Virus record (IMG/VR): IMGVR_UViG_3300042894_000403
Span: 1-47,261 of that record
Direction: 5' to 3' (one strand)
DNA: 47,261 nt
DNA from: a virus
This document shows positions 27,174 through 35,481 of this stretch, piece by piece. The position numbers were made by a program, and so were the translations under genes. The notes under the pieces are model-generated. The model did not search any database, was not told the origin of the DNA, and saw nothing but the letters and a program-made list of their open reading frames with translations. Positions within the stretch are counted from its first letter, which is position 1. Each line of letters starts with the position of its first letter.

Positions 27174-29217
27174 CAGCATTGATACTTGGTAGTTTGGGTG
27201 CCAGTACGCTGACCGCATACTTGCCTTGGTTAAACAATTCTGCGCCAGGTCCACTACCAGATCTGAATGACAGGGCAGCATCTGAACCCAACTTATGAGC
27301 TACACTCATCATTCCTGCTACATCAGCTGGTGTTTGATCAGCCGTAATTGCACCGCTAGACAGTAGGTTAGTGTAATTTTGATTAGTTACTGCTGACATC
27401 ACACTTTCTTGTTCTGTTTTGTTGCTTAAAAAGCTAGTTGCATCGGTGATACTGTTTTTGTTTGTCCAGCTATTAGGGTTAGTCAATTGATCGTTGCTGG
27501 TAACTGTGCTCTTAATATAGCCTTGCTCTTGTAACGCTTTGTAGTCTAATTGATATTTGCCTAGTTTACCATCGCTGCCTGTGGTAGTATAGTCGTTGCC
27601 CTGTCCCAACTGTGACATTAAGGCAGTGGTTTCATCTTTAGTCAGCGAACCAGCTGGTGCAACCGCAGGTGGTTGATTACGAATATCTTTAGGAGTAGCT
27701 GCGTTTTCTACTCCCGCAGTTGAAGTTGTGTCGCTCTTAGTTGCATCGGTACCCGAGAACGAAGCATTGGGTTGTATACCTGGACTTGTCGGAGTAAATG
27801 CCCTGGCTCTAGTACCACGGTCGTAGGGCTCGTGTGTGGGTGCTATTGATACTATAGTTTCTAGTGCGCCGGGTTTACTTGACCACGTACCGCCAGATCC
27901 TGTTACCTCGGGCAGTTTACGGGTTTGTATAGGGGTTATAGCTTTTAATGAATCTGTGCCGCCACTATTCTGTTTAATGCTAGCACCCTCAAGTGCAATT
28001 ATGCCTCCGGCCTTAAGACCTATTTTTGCGGCCGAATCTACTTTAAATGCGCCCACCTTAAATTCAGTACCAGAATTTGCAGTTACATTAAATTTACCCT
28101 CAGCAAGAAAATCTATCAAAGGTGTTTCTAATTTTAGACTAGTACCCGCCTTGATATTAATTTTGCCACCTACATCAAGATTAAAGTCGCCGTCAGCATG
28201 TATGTCAAATGTACCCTCTGTACGCAAGGCCATGCCTCGTTTGCTATAGGCTAAAATTTTACCATCTTTAGTTAATTCTACCCAGCTAAAACCGTTGGCA
28301 TGGGCAATATACAGTGACTCGTTGCTGTCGTGCATCAAGATTTGATGACCGCCTGCTGTACGTAATCGAATAAGTTGATCTTCACCAGTAGTGGCACCGT
28401 CATCCATTAAGAACACGTGTCCACCTTTGCGTGATTTTACCTCAGTATATTTAGAATTTAATTTACCAGCTTCGAGATCTGGCAAATAACTTGGATCATC
28501 TGCAGGGTCATTTACAGGGCGACCTGGGGTACTAATACCAAATACAAAACTAGGACTTTCTCGTTGGCTACTACTTGAAACTGGGCCACGGACAATATCT
28601 CTTTCTAAGCCTTGTTTTTGATATATCGAATACTGGTATGTATGTAACGGTTTGTTATTGTTATAAAAGGCGTTGTTAGTAAAATCGCTGGTATATTGAT
28701 TGAACTCCACAACCGGTACAATATCACCTTCTTGAATTTGTTTACGCTGTCCGGGAGTTAAGCTATTACGATCAACATTTGATGTCCCTGCCAGACCGGG
28801 CATCATATAATGACTTAAATGCGGATTAACGCATGCTAATCCGTAACCACGCAACGGATCGCCAGCTACAAAAATTACAATAATCTGCACGCCGATATCT
28901 GGTGGAACCATCCACATACCGTAGGTGTGGTGCACTGTACCAAATTTATTTTCTTGGCTAGGGCGATCAGTTGACGATTGTGTCTGACTAGTGTAACCTA
29001 AAAATGGACTAGTATAACTAACTGTGCGCCAGTTTTTGGGATCGTCCTCGGGACCGCCTAGGTCTGGGATATAAACTTGTAGTCTGCCGCTGCGAGTTGG
29101 GTCTAGGTTATTTTTAATAATACCAATATAAGGATACGGATCAACACGGGTGCCTGCAGCATCTTCACGACGAGCATTCTTAATAACCTTGTTGCCGGCT
29201 CTACTATCTATTGCCAT
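27169..29217 (-). CDS. 5: gp5-like baseplate central spike with C-terminal lysozyme-like domain
   Basis: A 682-residue gp5/VgrG-type protein. Residues about 25-140 are the OB-fold (YPYIGIIKNNLDPTRSGRLQ, then WMVPPDIGVQIIVIFVAGDP). About 255-330 has KGGHVFLMDDGATTGEDQLI and HQILMHDSNESLYI. About 335-415 is the beta-helix needle (FNLDVGGKINIKAGTSLKLE, FNVTANSGTEFKV). T4 gp5 carries a lysozyme between OB-fold and helix. Here that insertion is absent, and residues about 530-682 hold a different domain with GKLGKYQLDYKALQEQGYIK, resembling transglycosylase-type domains whose usual form has 'ESGGxY' upstream. Here the equivalent reads GQGNDY, so the glutamate seems missing. AGGAT precedes the ATG. 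The product should form the membrane-piercing tip, and lytic activity is doubtful. Confidence 0.88.
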   Translation of the reverse strand: MAIDSRAGNKVIKNARREDAAGTRVDPYPYIGIIKNNLDPTRSGRLQVYIPDLGGPEDDPKNWRTVSYTSPFLGYTSQTQSSTDRPSQENKFGTVHHTYGMWMVPPDIGVQIIVIFVAGDPLRGYGLACVNPHLSHYMMPGLAGTSNVDRNSLTPGQRKQIQEGDIVPVVEFNQYTSDFTNNAFYNNNKPLHTYQYSIYQKQGLERDIVRGPVSSSSQRESPSFVFGISTPGRPVNDPADDPSYLPDLEAGKLNSKYTEVKSRKGGHVFLMDDGATTGEDQLIRLRTAGGHQILMHDSNESLYIAHANGFSWVELTKDGKILAYSKRGMALRTEGTFDIHADGDFNLDVGGKINIKAGTSLKLETPLIDFLAEGKFNVTANSGTEFKVGAFKVDSAAKIGLKAGGIIALEGASIKQNSGGTDSLKAITPIQTRKLPEVTGSGGTWSSKPGALETIVSIAPTHEPYDRGTRARAFTPTSPGIQPNASFSGTDATKSDTTSTAGVENAATPKDIRNQPPAVAPAGSLTKDETTALMSQLGQGNDYTTTGSDGKLGKYQLDYKALQEQGYIKSTVTSNDQLTNPNSWTNKNSITDATSFLSNKTEQESVMSAVTNQNYTNLLSSGAITADQTPADVAGMMSVAHKLGSDAALSFRSGSGPGAELFNQGKYAVSVLAPKLPSINAG

Positions 29218-29228
29218 ATCTTATTATC

Positions 29229-32200
29229 CTAATATTGTTGCTCTAATATTGTTTGTCCGCCAACAACAATTGATGGGTTAGGACCTCTTGCAGTTGTGTT
29301 AAACTGCACACTAGACTGAATTGTTGCATTCATACTAAATCCCAGTGCTGGGATCGAATTTGCTGTATCTACTATCTGTTGATTTAGAGATTTTTGTTGT
29401 GCTAGAAGATTTTGTTTTCTTGCCAACAATGTAGCATATTCTTGTGATTTAGCTGCCAGATCTTTTTCACTCAAATCGGCATTGGCTGGATCATCAGCAA
29501 TCAACTGATCTTCAACTCTAGTAAGTCCTCTATCAGTGGCTCTGTATGAGTTATAAACACTATCGCGTTGTATTACCAGGTCCTTAACTTGTTGTGCTAT
29601 TACTTTTGCTTTACCTAAGAACTGTGCATTATTATCTGCTTCGGTTGGAACTGGCGGCGGCACTATAGCGGCTGGGGCATTTTGATTATTAATATCGGTT
29701 GCAACTCCGGCGGCCCTAACAGCTGCCAAATCTTGTTGTTGTGTAGATGGTGCAGCCTCTGCGTTATTTGCTATAGATACCTCTTGTTCTTGCCCTGGAA
29801 TTTGATCAACAGCAGTATCAGTTGCTGTAGCAGTATCTGTTGTTGGCGGATTAGGTGCTTGCTGTACTGGAGTTGCAGCCACAGTAGCTGAGCCAGGTCG
29901 TTCTGCCGATTGATTGTTATTTCTACTTACATAGTCAAAGGCTACCTGTCTTGGTATTCTAGTCATCGTAAGCTCTTGAGTAAATTGTCCTTTAGTAAAT
30001 GTGCTAGTTACACTAAGCACTTGGTACAATCCGCTGAACACGCTATTTCTCTCGCCCGCATCATATTTCATAAAGCCTGTGCTATCATCTATGTCTCTAG
30101 GGACCTTAAACAACACTTGCACGTATAAACTACCGTCATCCATCACAAGACTGCCGCCATCAGGTAGTAGACGTTTGTCAATTTCTGAACTAACTCTTAA
30201 AGAATTTGAAGTGTCTGCACCGTAAAATATATCGTCTTGTTTAATGTAGTCAGGATCACCAATGATAGTCATTTTTACCCTAAGCATATCTGCTTCACTA
30301 CTACTCATAATACTATCTGCTAGATCAGCTGCACCGACTTCTTTAGCAGTACTTGGATTACCTGTAGCCACTGCTTTAGAGTTTTGCACAACAGGTTTCA
30401 TTACTAGAGGCATTACCGCGTCATAGTTAATACCTTTAGGCGCATCGCCTCCCGAATAGTTAGGAGCATTTTGAAATTCATAATTTGTAGTAATACTATC
30501 GCCTGTAGGATTTTGGCTAGCCATGCTACTTCTATAAGCAGTTTGTTGAGTATAATATAATGTATTAAACACAATATCTAAATGAATGATATCGCTATTC
30601 TTTCCTGTAAAGAAATAGTTGTATGCCTTAACTGGTGTAACTACTGTTCCTTGCGGCGCAATATCGCTACGTAAGTTATACATCTTATAAGGCTTAACAG
30701 TGTAGGTTACTTCTTTAGCTTGTATTTTTCTTATTTTATCAAAGCCCAACGGTCTAACCTTAGGAATAATTCTAAACCATTTAAGTGGCTTATCTTTCAT
30801 TGCATCTTTGCGGGCTTTATATTCTTCATTGGATATACCGTCAGGTAATACCAATTGGTCGTGAATATAAGAACTATTACGTATTACATATTCTAATAAT
30901 TTGTCAATTGTTGTACCATAATTAATACTAAAAATACCCCTACTAGTATCATATGTGTTTTGACTACTGCCAATGTCGGCCATTCTCATACTAACAGCAT
31001 CTTTGATGTTTTCGTTTTTCTTCATTGGGGTTTCTTTAGGAGTATTACGTTTATCTTCTATAAACGTTGCTGTTCCTAAGATGTCTTGCCCTGTGTCGGG
31101 GTCAGGTAAGAATTCAAAACGATATACATCTGCTATGGCTATTTTGCCTGCGTCTTTTAAACCTTTGTAGTAGGCATTGATAGCGGTGCCAAACGAGTCA
31201 GCATTAAGTGTTGCAGGTGTGCCTGTGGATGGGGAGGTTGATTCCCGCTGATTAGTGTCAAACTGCTGTATAGCTTGATTAAGGCCGCCAACAGATGTGC
31301 CTTCACTGCTCTGAAAGAAATCAACTATAGTTCGTGATGTTACTTCCATGTTAGCTGGCACTGTTACTGTAGTGCTTTCAAATGCAGCATGGCCATACGG
31401 TGATGCTCTAAAGTCATATACGGCGCCACGTTCTGTAATCCTAATGCCTAATTTATTGAGTTTAATTGGGAAACGTTTTTGTAATTCCGGAACCGCCCCA
31501 GTAATTTCCCCGGCATCGTCAATGGCAAAAAAATCAATCTGTACTAGATAGGGCATGTCAAGATAATTACTACCACCCAAATCTTCAGTAGTTTTGATAA
31601 TTCTCTCAACCATTGTAAAGCCATACGGCTCTATAATTTCAAAATTGCAGCTAATGGCATTTGTATTGCCCGATTCGTCATTGGGACTTATGATAGTCTT
31701 CATACTGAAGTTTTCAAAATAGAAATCCTCAATCCAATTTTTATTACGTTGGAAATTAGCACTATGGCGCCCTGCACTGGCTATAATGACATTTTTAGCC
31801 GAGTATTCCTGCGTTACAACTAAATTATCGTATTCTTCATTGGTCATCATGTGTAGACTTAAAGAATAGATATAACTGGCATATCGATGTAGTCTATTAG
31901 GTATTGGTGGCGCATTTTGCACTATAAAAATATCGGTGCCGGGAGTTGCTCTATCAACGTTATCTGATTCAGACGGTATTGGTCCGGTCCAAGGCACGCC
32001 TGATAAGCTAGGTGCTGCAATTGGGTTTGAGCCCGGAGCCGCCTGGCCGGCTTTGGCACCTTTTAATTGGAAATGAGGTAAATCTTTAAAGTTCTTCCAA
32101 TTGCCGCCCCACTCTAAACCTAATCCTTCACCAATTTTACCAATTTGTTGCCAGGTAGCTTGTGAAGCATGATATCCACCATTTACAGGAATAACATCAA

Positions 32201-32417
32201 ATGCCTGCCCTGTTTCGTGTATACCCTGGCCGCCTTTAAGATTTGTAACAATTTGCCCAGGTGCAGTGCGTCCTTGCGCATATAGTGTATTTTGTTCTGC
32301 AGAAGTTCTTAGTGTGCTGGTAAGTTTAATTGGCACCCCTGCGGCAGCACAAGCGTCGATGAGCTGTTGAGCTAGTTTTTGTGTAGCTGGGGTTAGTGAC
32401 GTTATTCGATTATCCAT
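29229..32417 (-). CDS. Baseplate hub protein with N-terminal M15 peptidase domain
   Basis: A 1062-residue fusion. Residues about 5-120 are a peptidase M15 (VanY/CwlK-like) domain: STLRTSAEQNTLYAQGRT, the zinc motif GIHETGQAFDV (His67, Asp74) and EWGGNWKNFKDLPHF (Asp112, His115). All expected catalytic and zinc residues are present, so cleavage of peptidoglycan stem peptides is likely. From about 165 a structural part begins (FIVQNAPPIPNRLHRYASYI), with beta-rich segments, and the last 200 residues are Pro/Ala/Gln-rich then coiled (ATLLARKQNLLAQQKSLNQQ). The gene lies between gp53 and the gp5-like spike. A role as hub (gp27-like place) is inferred from context. GAGAAG precedes the ATG. The family of the structural part was not recognised with certainty. 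Confidence 0.8.
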   Translation of the reverse strand: MDNRITSLTPATQKLAQQLIDACAAAGVPIKLTSTLRTSAEQNTLYAQGRTAPGQIVTNLKGGQGIHETGQAFDVIPVNGGYHASQATWQQIGKIGEGLGLEWGGNWKNFKDLPHFQLKGAKAGQAAPGSNPIAAPSLSGVPWTGPIPSESDNVDRATPGTDIFIVQNAPPIPNRLHRYASYIYSLSLHMMTNEEYDNLVVTQEYSAKNVIIASAGRHSANFQRNKNWIEDFYFENFSMKTIISPNDESGNTNAISCNFEIIEPYGFTMVERIIKTTEDLGGSNYLDMPYLVQIDFFAIDDAGEITGAVPELQKRFPIKLNKLGIRITERGAVYDFRASPYGHAAFESTTVTVPANMEVTSRTIVDFFQSSEGTSVGGLNQAIQQFDTNQRESTSPSTGTPATLNADSFGTAINAYYKGLKDAGKIAIADVYRFEFLPDPDTGQDILGTATFIEDKRNTPKETPMKKNENIKDAVSMRMADIGSSQNTYDTSRGIFSINYGTTIDKLLEYVIRNSSYIHDQLVLPDGISNEEYKARKDAMKDKPLKWFRIIPKVRPLGFDKIRKIQAKEVTYTVKPYKMYNLRSDIAPQGTVVTPVKAYNYFFTGKNSDIIHLDIVFNTLYYTQQTAYRSSMASQNPTGDSITTNYEFQNAPNYSGGDAPKGINYDAVMPLVMKPVVQNSKAVATGNPSTAKEVGAADLADSIMSSSEADMLRVKMTIIGDPDYIKQDDIFYGADTSNSLRVSSEIDKRLLPDGGSLVMDDGSLYVQVLFKVPRDIDDSTGFMKYDAGERNSVFSGLYQVLSVTSTFTKGQFTQELTMTRIPRQVAFDYVSRNNNQSAERPGSATVAATPVQQAPNPPTTDTATATDTAVDQIPGQEQEVSIANNAEAAPSTQQQDLAAVRAAGVATDINNQNAPAAIVPPPVPTEADNNAQFLGKAKVIAQQVKDLVIQRDSVYNSYRATDRGLTRVEDQLIADDPANADLSEKDLAAKSQEYATLLARKQNLLAQQKSLNQQIVDTANSIPALGFSMNATIQSSVQFNTTARGPNPSIVVGGQTILEQQY

Positions 32418-32429
32418 TGATACTTCTCA

Positions 32430-32732
32430 TTAAAGCCCTAAACTTGCTACTAGATTTTGTTTTTGTGGGATATAGATAGTTACCCCGGGCTCAAAATCAT
32501 ATATAGGGTCTTGAATAACATTGGGGTTTCGTATAGCAAATACCCACCATAGTTTAGGGTCGCCGTATAAGTCGTAGGCTAATAGGTCGGGACGTTGTTT
32601 ATAGATAACATCAATTTGATATTGTACATCTTTTGGATCAATGGGTATGCTAGGAATTGTAGCCACATCCATAAAAAACCCATAAAAATCTGTTTTTGAA
32701 TAGGGACTGGCTTTGCCGTAGTTTGTTGCCAT
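32430..32732 (-). CDS. 53: Baseplate wedge subunit gp53-like
   Basis: A 100-residue protein with the gp53 signature RPDLLAYDLYGDPKLWWVFA followed by IRNPNVIQDPIYDFEPG and IYIP. T4 gp53 has 196 residues, so this is a short form retaining the LysM-like core. In T4, gp53 clamps neighbouring wedges at the baseplate's inner ring. The ATG overlaps the stop of the preceding gene by one base (TAATG), a sign of translational coupling. The gene is followed 12 nt later by the hub fusion. The assignment rests on the conserved core and gene order. Confidence 0.88.
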   Translation of the reverse strand: MATNYGKASPYSKTDFYGFFMDVATIPSIPIDPKDVQYQIDVIYKQRPDLLAYDLYGDPKLWWVFAIRNPNVIQDPIYDFEPGVTIYIPQKQNLVASLGL

Positions 32733-33787
32733 TAGATAAATCCTCCTGCACCAGTATCGCTGTTAGCTAGTAAAAACCCCTGTGCAAATTTATTAAGATC
32801 AAAGTTGTCAGCAAGATTTTTACGACTGTACATCGGTTGTAATGTTATAGACACCGAACTTCTTGTTGGCAATCGTGATGTTGTAGTAATTGTATTATAT
32901 TCTGTTTTTGTAGTATTGGCTTTGGCATTGTTGGCTGCTAATTTAGCATCACCTGCTGCAGACCCGGTAGATCCCCAATTTGGCGCATAAATTTCTCCGT
33001 TGGGTCCAGTAATACTATTAGTTGCCAAGTCTGGCGTAGTATTATTTGTCACACTTGGTGGCGAAATCTGCGACTCTTGCAGAGTGGTTCTACTAATAGG
33101 CACTTGAATATAGTCAACATCATCCGGCAATGTATGTTGGAATGATGTAACCGCACAAGGTATGTGTGGGAAATAGTGACTACCATATCCATCTAAGAAC
33201 ACAATCGGCGGCGGATTACCTACGTTATCACCTTGTCCAAAGAACATCTTAGTAGCACTGCGGAAAAAGTATATTGCGGCCATCAAATACTGTCCATCGC
33301 TGGGGTTTTGTACCGTAAAGTCTCCACTAATCGTAATAGCTGCCACTTCTGAGTTGTTGTAGAAATACGCAGGATAATTACTATGTGTAAGGCTTGCTGA
33401 AGAATAGTTTGCGTTATGTGTAACTGTGATCGCAGGAGTATACGGAAATATAACTCCGTTAGTTTCAACCAATGGATACATTAGTGCATTAGGTAACATC
33501 GTAGGATCTTGGTACCAAATTTTAGCTTTAGGAGATAGACTTATTCTTACTCGCCAATCATCTTCATTAGCCGCAGTAGCTCCACCAGTACCATTTGCAC
33601 TTTGGAAGCCTATGTTTGGTATACCTTTAGCTTCACTACTCACACCTCCTGGCAACAGGCCAGAGATGGCGTTACGTGCGTTACTTGGGTTCAATAAAGA
33701 AAATACATCTTTGCCGCCACCTGTTAATGCACGGGTAGGTAAGCTACCAGCTGATTGGTTAAATAAACCACCTAAATTTAATGCCAT
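32732..33787 (-). CDS. Tail/baseplate structural protein (tube-cap-like position)
   Basis: A 351-residue protein. The first 75 residues are low-complexity Gly/Ser/Asn. The core reads DDWRVRISLSPKAKIWYQDP, then VIFPYTPAITVTHNANYSSA and GQYLMAAIYFFRSATKMFFG, and the end has RSSVSITLQPMYSRKNLADN. It resembles tail or baseplate proteins of T4-like aquatic phages that sit just before gp53. Those may act like the T4 tube-cap proteins gp48/gp54, but I cannot prove that homology. It is the first gene of the long leftward operon, with GAGGT as a strong ribosome-binding site and a NATAAATA box 24 bp upstream. The structural role is likely, the exact one open. Confidence 0.72.
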   Translation of the reverse strand: MALNLGGLFNQSAGSLPTRALTGGGKDVFSLLNPSNARNAISGLLPGGVSSEAKGIPNIGFQSANGTGGATAANEDDWRVRISLSPKAKIWYQDPTMLPNALMYPLVETNGVIFPYTPAITVTHNANYSSASLTHSNYPAYFYNNSEVAAITISGDFTVQNPSDGQYLMAAIYFFRSATKMFFGQGDNVGNPPPIVFLDGYGSHYFPHIPCAVTSFQHTLPDDVDYIQVPISRTTLQESQISPPSVTNNTTPDLATNSITGPNGEIYAPNWGSTGSAAGDAKLAANNAKANTTKTEYNTITTTSRLPTRSSVSITLQPMYSRKNLADNFDLNKFAQGFLLANSDTGAGGFI

Positions 33788-33811
33788 ATAATAAAACCTC
33801 TTGCTTTACTG

Positions 33812-33819
33812 TATTTATT
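33812..33819 (-). promoter_or_regulatory. Late promoter box AATAAATA for the baseplate operon
   Basis: NATAAATA on the minus strand, 24 bp before the ATG at 33787, with GAGGT between. It heads the leftward baseplate operon and lies back to back with the rightward regulatory region of the gp55-like gene. Confidence 0.6.
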
Positions 33820-33859
33820 GACTGTATTATAGTAGTATATTAAAAGGATTCCTCTAGCT

Positions 33860-33883
33860 ATGAGAAAGGTAAATTACCTAAAT
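33860..33883 (+). pseudogene. Orphaned 5' end of the gp55-like gene
   Basis: ATG 33860 starts Met-Arg-Lys-Val-Asn-Tyr-Leu-Asn. Its last seven residues are identical to those read in the gp55-like gene from about 34562 (Arg-Lys-Val-Asn-Tyr-Leu-Asn). The codons differ at most third positions (AGA/CGT, AAG/AAA, GTA/GTC, AAT/AAC, TAC/TAT, CTA/TTA). After residue 8 the sequences part: this frame continues into unrelated sequence to a TAG at 33989-33991, overlapping the start of the homing endonuclease gene. AAAAGG lies about 12 nt upstream. I read this as the original gene start, cut off when the homing endonuclease gene entered. A 43-codon peptide could still be made from it. Confidence 0.72.
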
Positions 33884-33888
33884 AAAAG

Positions 33889-33896
33889 TATAAATA
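33889..33896 (+). promoter_or_regulatory. Late promoter box TATAAATA
   Basis: An exact match to the T4 late-promoter consensus. It lies just after the orphaned gp55 start and 16 bp before the ATG of the GIY-YIG gene, with AAAAGGA in between. A start near 33902 would skip the orphan fragment and give a leader of about 11 nt. It would also read on into the gp55-like gene. Confidence 0.6.
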
Positions 33897-33912
33897 ATAT
33901 AAAAGGATTGTT

Positions 33913-34566
33913 ATGCAGAACTTTTATGTTTATGCCTATCTTAGAAGTAAAGATTCTTCCACAGGTAAATCAGGCACACCGTATTATATAGGCAAAGGCA
34001 CCGGAAATAGAGCGTATGTTAAACATTATGCTCCTCTTCCTAAAGACAGATCGAATATCACATTTATTAAACAAAATTTAACAGAACAACAGGCACACGA
34101 GTTAGAAATAGAATTAATTACAAAATACGGTAGAAAAGATTTAGGCGCCGGCATTTTACATAATAGAACCAATGGCGGAGAAGGTATTAGTAATCCTTCT
34201 CTTGCAACTAGAGAAAAATTAGCGTATGCTAAAAGAAACGAGTCTCTAGAAACTAAATTAAAGAGATCTATAGCGGCAAAAAATAGAATAAGAACTCCGT
34301 TGAGTGCAGAGACTAAACAAAAAATTAGTTCAGCAAATAGCGGTAAGAAACGATCAGTAGAGACTAAGGAAAAAATGTCTAACATAGCAAAAGGTAGATC
34401 ATTATCCGCTGAACACAAGGAACATATTAGCAAGACACTAATGGGAAAGCCCAAAGCGCCATTCAGCAATCAGCATAGAGAAAATATTGGTAAGGTGCAC
34501 CGAGGAAAACCTTGGTCTGCTGCCAGAAGAGCAGCATATGAAAATAAGGGGAATCAAAATTCGTAA
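33913..34566 (+). CDS. GIY-YIG homing endonuclease with NUMOD3 motifs
   Basis: A 217-residue protein. Residues 4-90 are a GIY-YIG nuclease domain: FYVYAYLRSKDS, then TPYYIGKGTGNRAY, the helix HELEIELITKYGRKD carrying the acidic residue, and NRTNGGEGISN. Residues about 95-210 contain repeated NUMOD3 DNA-binding helices (LSAETKQKISSANSGKK, RSVETKEKMSNIAKGR, LSAEHKEHISKTLMGK). The layout is typical of Seg-type free-standing homing endonucleases in T4-like phages, which cut intron-free alleles and spread by repair. It has its own late box and AAAAGGA as ribosome-binding site. The 3' end overlaps the gp55-like frame, and the insertion has split off that gene's old start (33860). It is likely active, since all motifs are intact. 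Confidence 0.9.
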   Translation: MQNFYVYAYLRSKDSSTGKSGTPYYIGKGTGNRAYVKHYAPLPKDRSNITFIKQNLTEQQAHELEIELITKYGRKDLGAGILHNRTNGGEGISNPSLATREKLAYAKRNESLETKLKRSIAAKNRIRTPLSAETKQKISSANSGKKRSVETKEKMSNIAKGRSLSAEHKEHISKTLMGKPKAPFSNQHRENIGKVHRGKPWSAARRAAYENKGNQNS

Positions 34567-35440
34567 AGTCAACTATTTAAATAATAAAGATATTCTAAAG
34601 GAAATTCATAAAAGTAAATCAACATTTTGTAGTTATGTAGACCCTAGCTATAAAGACTACGACATGATTATCTACGGTACTGACAAAATTACTAAGAAAA
34701 TCATTGCAGAAGCTCGCAGTTCACGTATAGAACGGTTGGCAAAAGAAGCACAAGAAGTAGATCTACTAAACGGTATTAAAAAGAAACTAGACGAATATGC
34801 TAGTCCATTAAAAGATACCCCAAGCACAGACGTAGTATTCCGTGTTATGACCTGGGATCATATACCAATTGACGAATTAAAGCAAAAGAAAGCTGATGCT
34901 AAAGCACAAGAAGAATACGAAGCCGATGAAGATAACTTTGAAACAGAATACGACGAGCCTGTAGTAGTTAAAGGTGCAACAAAGTATACTAAATGTAATT
35001 TCCCTCCGTTTCAACACTATAAAGTTGATGCAGATAATAAACCGTATCTAGTAGGCAAAAGTCATTGGAAGGGCGATTTAGAAAAAGGCAAGTTTAGCAA
35101 AGATCATGGCAATATGACCAACAAACTAGCACACATGTTTATTAAGCTATGTGAACGCTATGCTACTCGTAGTAACTGGCGTGGTTATACCTACAACGAT
35201 GAAATGCGCAGTCAAGCATTACTACAGTTAAGTCAAATTGGCCTACAGTTTGATGAAGCTAAATCACAGAATCCATTTGCCTATTACACAGCGGCTATTA
35301 CTAATAGCTTTACACGTGTTCTAAATATTGAAAAACGTAATCAAAACATTCGAGATGATATACTTGAACTTAATAATTATACCCCCTCATATACTAGACA
35401 AGGAGATTGGGGTGGTGGCGGGTGGGGAGCAGACGAATAA
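34538..35440 (+). CDS. 55: Probable late sigma factor, gp55-like
   Basis: A 300-residue protein from ATG 34538. The original start was probably lost to the homing gene upstream. An AUU codon at 34559, six bases after AAGGGGA, is an alternative. Residues about 198-277 match the sigma-like core of gp55: HMFIKLCERYATRSNWRGYT, YNDEMRSQALLQLSQIGLQF, then NPFAYYTAAITNSFTRVLNI and EKRNQNIRDDILE. T4 gp55 (185 residues) directs host RNA polymerase to TATAAATA late promoters with gp33 and the gp45 clamp. This protein is longer, with an extra charged N-terminal half (YLNNKDILKEIHKSKSTF and an acidic stretch near 130). It ends in GDWGGGGWGADE, where T4 gp55 has its clamp-binding tail. The family call is by motif and by the late boxes in the window. 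Confidence 0.68.
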   Translation: MKIRGIKIRKVNYLNNKDILKEIHKSKSTFCSYVDPSYKDYDMIIYGTDKITKKIIAEARSSRIERLAKEAQEVDLLNGIKKKLDEYASPLKDTPSTDVVFRVMTWDHIPIDELKQKKADAKAQEEYEADEDNFETEYDEPVVVKGATKYTKCNFPPFQHYKVDADNKPYLVGKSHWKGDLEKGKFSKDHGNMTNKLAHMFIKLCERYATRSNWRGYTYNDEMRSQALLQLSQIGLQFDEAKSQNPFAYYTAAITNSFTRVLNIEKRNQNIRDDILELNNYTPSYTRQGDWGGGGWGADE

Positions 35441-35451
35441 TTTTAGAAATG

Positions 35452-35459
35452 AATAAATA
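35452..35459 (+). promoter_or_regulatory. Late promoter box AATAAATA
   Basis: NATAAATA on the plus strand, 22 bp before the ATG of the HNH gene at 35482, with AAAGG in the leader. It would give the second homing gene its own late transcription. Confidence 0.5.
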
Positions 35460-35481
35460 CTATACAACTTAAAGGTTTTAT

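Noticed and set aside
34026-34469. 147-codon minus-strand frame opposite the GIY-YIG gene
   Set aside because: It mirrors the Lys/Ser-rich NUMOD3 region. The product is a run of Leu/Phe/Ile from reverse-complemented repeats and has no start signals.
33860-34600. Intron or intein splitting the gp55-like gene
   Set aside because: The start of the gene is duplicated rather than split, and no intron core or intein splicing motif is present. Insertion of a free-standing homing gene explains the data better.
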